Assembly (NCBI GenBank): GCA_001916965.1
Contig: MNTL01000047.1
Location: 87,417-151,416, forward strand
Source of the DNA: Roseburia sp. CAG:10041_57
GTDB lineage: Bacteria; Bacillota; Clostridia; Lachnospirales; Lachnospiraceae
Direction: 5' to 3'
Length of the DNA: 64,000 nucleotides
In this document: positions 63,240-64,000 of the stretch, one piece after another
Numbering within the stretch: position 1 is the first letter of the stretch
How the letters are laid out: every line of letters starts with the position of its first letter
The notes under the pieces: generated by a model
What the model was told of the DNA's origin: nothing
Databases searched by the model: none
Seen by the model: only the letters and a program-made list of their open reading frames with translations
Made by a program: the position numbers and the translations under genes

Positions 63240-63476
63240 CTAGTTTTTTATAAGCCATGTTCCTTTTTTTGATGAACCAATATGTTCCACCAAACCGTCT
63301 TTCTTCATTTTATTTACATGATAGCGAACGCCACCAACGGACAAATTCAACTGTTGCGCAATTTTCTTTACTGTAATAGCAGGGTGTTCTTTCATAATTG
63401 CCATTATTCTATCTGCTGTTTCTGTATCTGTGTTAGTTTTTATATTAGTTTCTGTGTCAGTGTTAGGTTTTCTGTG
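63240..63476 (-). pseudogene. 5'-truncated winged-helix C-terminus of a COG2865-type ATP-binding regulator
   Basis: An open minus-strand frame of 78 codons with no start until an internal ATG at 63404. It encodes a Thr/Asp-rich linker (TDTETNIKTNTDTETAD) and a winged helix (AITVKKIAQQLNLSVGGVRYHVNKM, then GSSKKGTWLI) ending at the TAG at 63240. This is the usual C-terminal domain of AlbA_2/COG2865 ATP-binding transcriptional regulators, whose about 400-residue N-terminal part is missing. An in-frame TAA at 63477-63479 closes it, right where base composition changes, so it looks like a remnant cut by an insertion. Confidence 0.65.
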
Positions 63477-63517
63477 TTAGTATCTTTTCTTCGATACATA
63501 TTCACTCTGAGCTTTTC

Positions 63518-64000
63518 TCAGTCTACCCGCAGCATACGGTAACCGACGCCGATATGCGTCTGAATGTATTGCGGACTGTCCTTTTGCGGCTCCAGCTTTT
63601 TGCGCAGTGTCGCCATAAATACTCTCAGGGAAGCTATATCGTTTTCCCAGCTGCTGCCCCAAATCTGCTGCGTGATATAGGTGTGCGTCAGAACCTTTCC
63701 GACATTATGGGAAAGCAGACACAAAAGCTTGTATTCAATCGGGGTCAGGTGCAATTCCTCCCCATTTAGATAAGCGCAGCCGGCGGCATAATCAATTTTA
63801 AGCTTGCCGTTTTGGAAAACGGGTGAGTCGGCGTCGCCGCTTGCCTGAAGAAGCAGCAGCCGTCTTTGCGTGACCCGAAGGCGTGCCAAAAGCTCCTCTA
63901 CGGAAAAGGGCTTTGTCAGATAGTCGTCCGCCCCGGCATCCAGCGCCGTGATTTTGTCTTTATCCTCGCTGCGCGCACTGATCACAATAATGGGCATATT
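63518..64000 (-). CDS. KdpE-like OmpR-family response regulator (partial, runs off the window)
   Basis: C-terminal about 160 residues of a two-component response regulator. The end of the receiver domain is seen (PIIVISAR and the conserved Lys in DYLTKPFSVEELLARL), then an OmpR-type winged helix (HLTPIEYKLLCLLSHN, VLTHTYITQQIWG, RVFMATLRKKLEP, THIGVGYRM). This C-terminus is typical of KdpE, which controls the Kdp K+-ATPase. The phospho-acceptor Asp and the start lie beyond 64000. Codons are visibly richer in G and C than in neighbouring genes (GCC, CTG, CCG frequent), suggesting horizontal origin. Confidence 0.85.
   Translation of the reverse strand, partial: NMPIIVISARSEDKDKITALDAGADDYLTKPFSVEELLARLRVTQRRLLLLQASGDADSPVFQNGKLKIDYAAGCAYLNGEELHLTPIEYKLLCLLSHNVGKVLTHTYITQQIWGSSWENDIASLRVFMATLRKKLEPQKDSPQYIQTHIGVGYRMLRVD

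Overview
The window looks like a chromosomal segment of a low-to-middle G+C anaerobic Firmicute, most likely a gut Lachnospiraceae. I infer this from gene content: PadR/HAAS pairs, a DUF4358-MBOAT-DHHW trio, many Firmicute-type carbohydrate-active enzymes, a Gram-positive Pel locus and a Clostridia-type queuine-salvage operon. Strong AGGAGG-type ribosome sites and -35/-10 promoters with 16-18 base spacers also fit. No rRNA or tRNA gene, prophage or CRISPR array was seen.

Layout. 1-6.8 kb: uronate and sugar use (LacI regulator, uxaC, a sodium symporter, a GH2 glycosidase, a ROK kinase). 6.8-10 kb: an O-acetylation-type trio (DHHW, MBOAT, DUF4358 lipoprotein). 10-12.8 kb: the methionine importer metNIQ. 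13-16.8 kb: a chemotaxis receptor fused to a PilZ-like region, DegV and a TetR regulator. 16.8-23 kb: a minus-strand run of mgtE, an HD phosphohydrolase, hom and a GH51 arabinofuranosidase. mgtE has a long leader with a 29-codon upstream ORF and an intrinsic terminator whose 5' arm can also pair with the upstream ORF. 23.06-23.21 kb: a 151-bp MITE-like element with terminal inverted repeats and an 8-bp target duplication. 23.2-26 kb: a PfkB kinase, a HAAS-FtsW fusion and its PadR regulator. 26-33.6 kb: an MMPL transporter and a 1635-residue surface protein of mirrored domain order. 33.6-36.2 kb: LarE, a frameshifted prolyl-tRNA deacylase (ProX) and a CE2-type esterase. 36.4-41.8 kb: a repeat-bearing beta-helix lipoprotein, an M32 carboxypeptidase and a GH35 galactosidase.

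41.9-54.1 kb is the centrepiece: a tightly packed nine-gene minus-strand operon, pelD-pelE-pelA-pelF-pelG followed by CotH, VTC-domain, DUF4956 and DUF4832 genes. It reads as a Gram-positive Pel-type exopolysaccharide machine. Its PelD has an extra N-terminal SDR-like domain, a degenerate GGDEF and a kept RxxD site, which suggests cyclic-di-GMP control. The last four genes probably form an accessory module for modification or surface attachment. 54.3-59.8 kb holds a histidine phosphatase, a hybrid histidine kinase, a DUF4422 glycosyltransferase and a MATE transporter.

60-62.3 kb carries a queuosine/queuine salvage operon of the queK-queT-queL type, behind a leader with a preQ1-I-like motif. 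An AraC regulator follows. The window ends with a 5'-truncated winged-helix gene remnant next to a KdpE-like response regulator that looks richer in G+C and runs off the edge, suggesting an insertion boundary near 63.48 kb.
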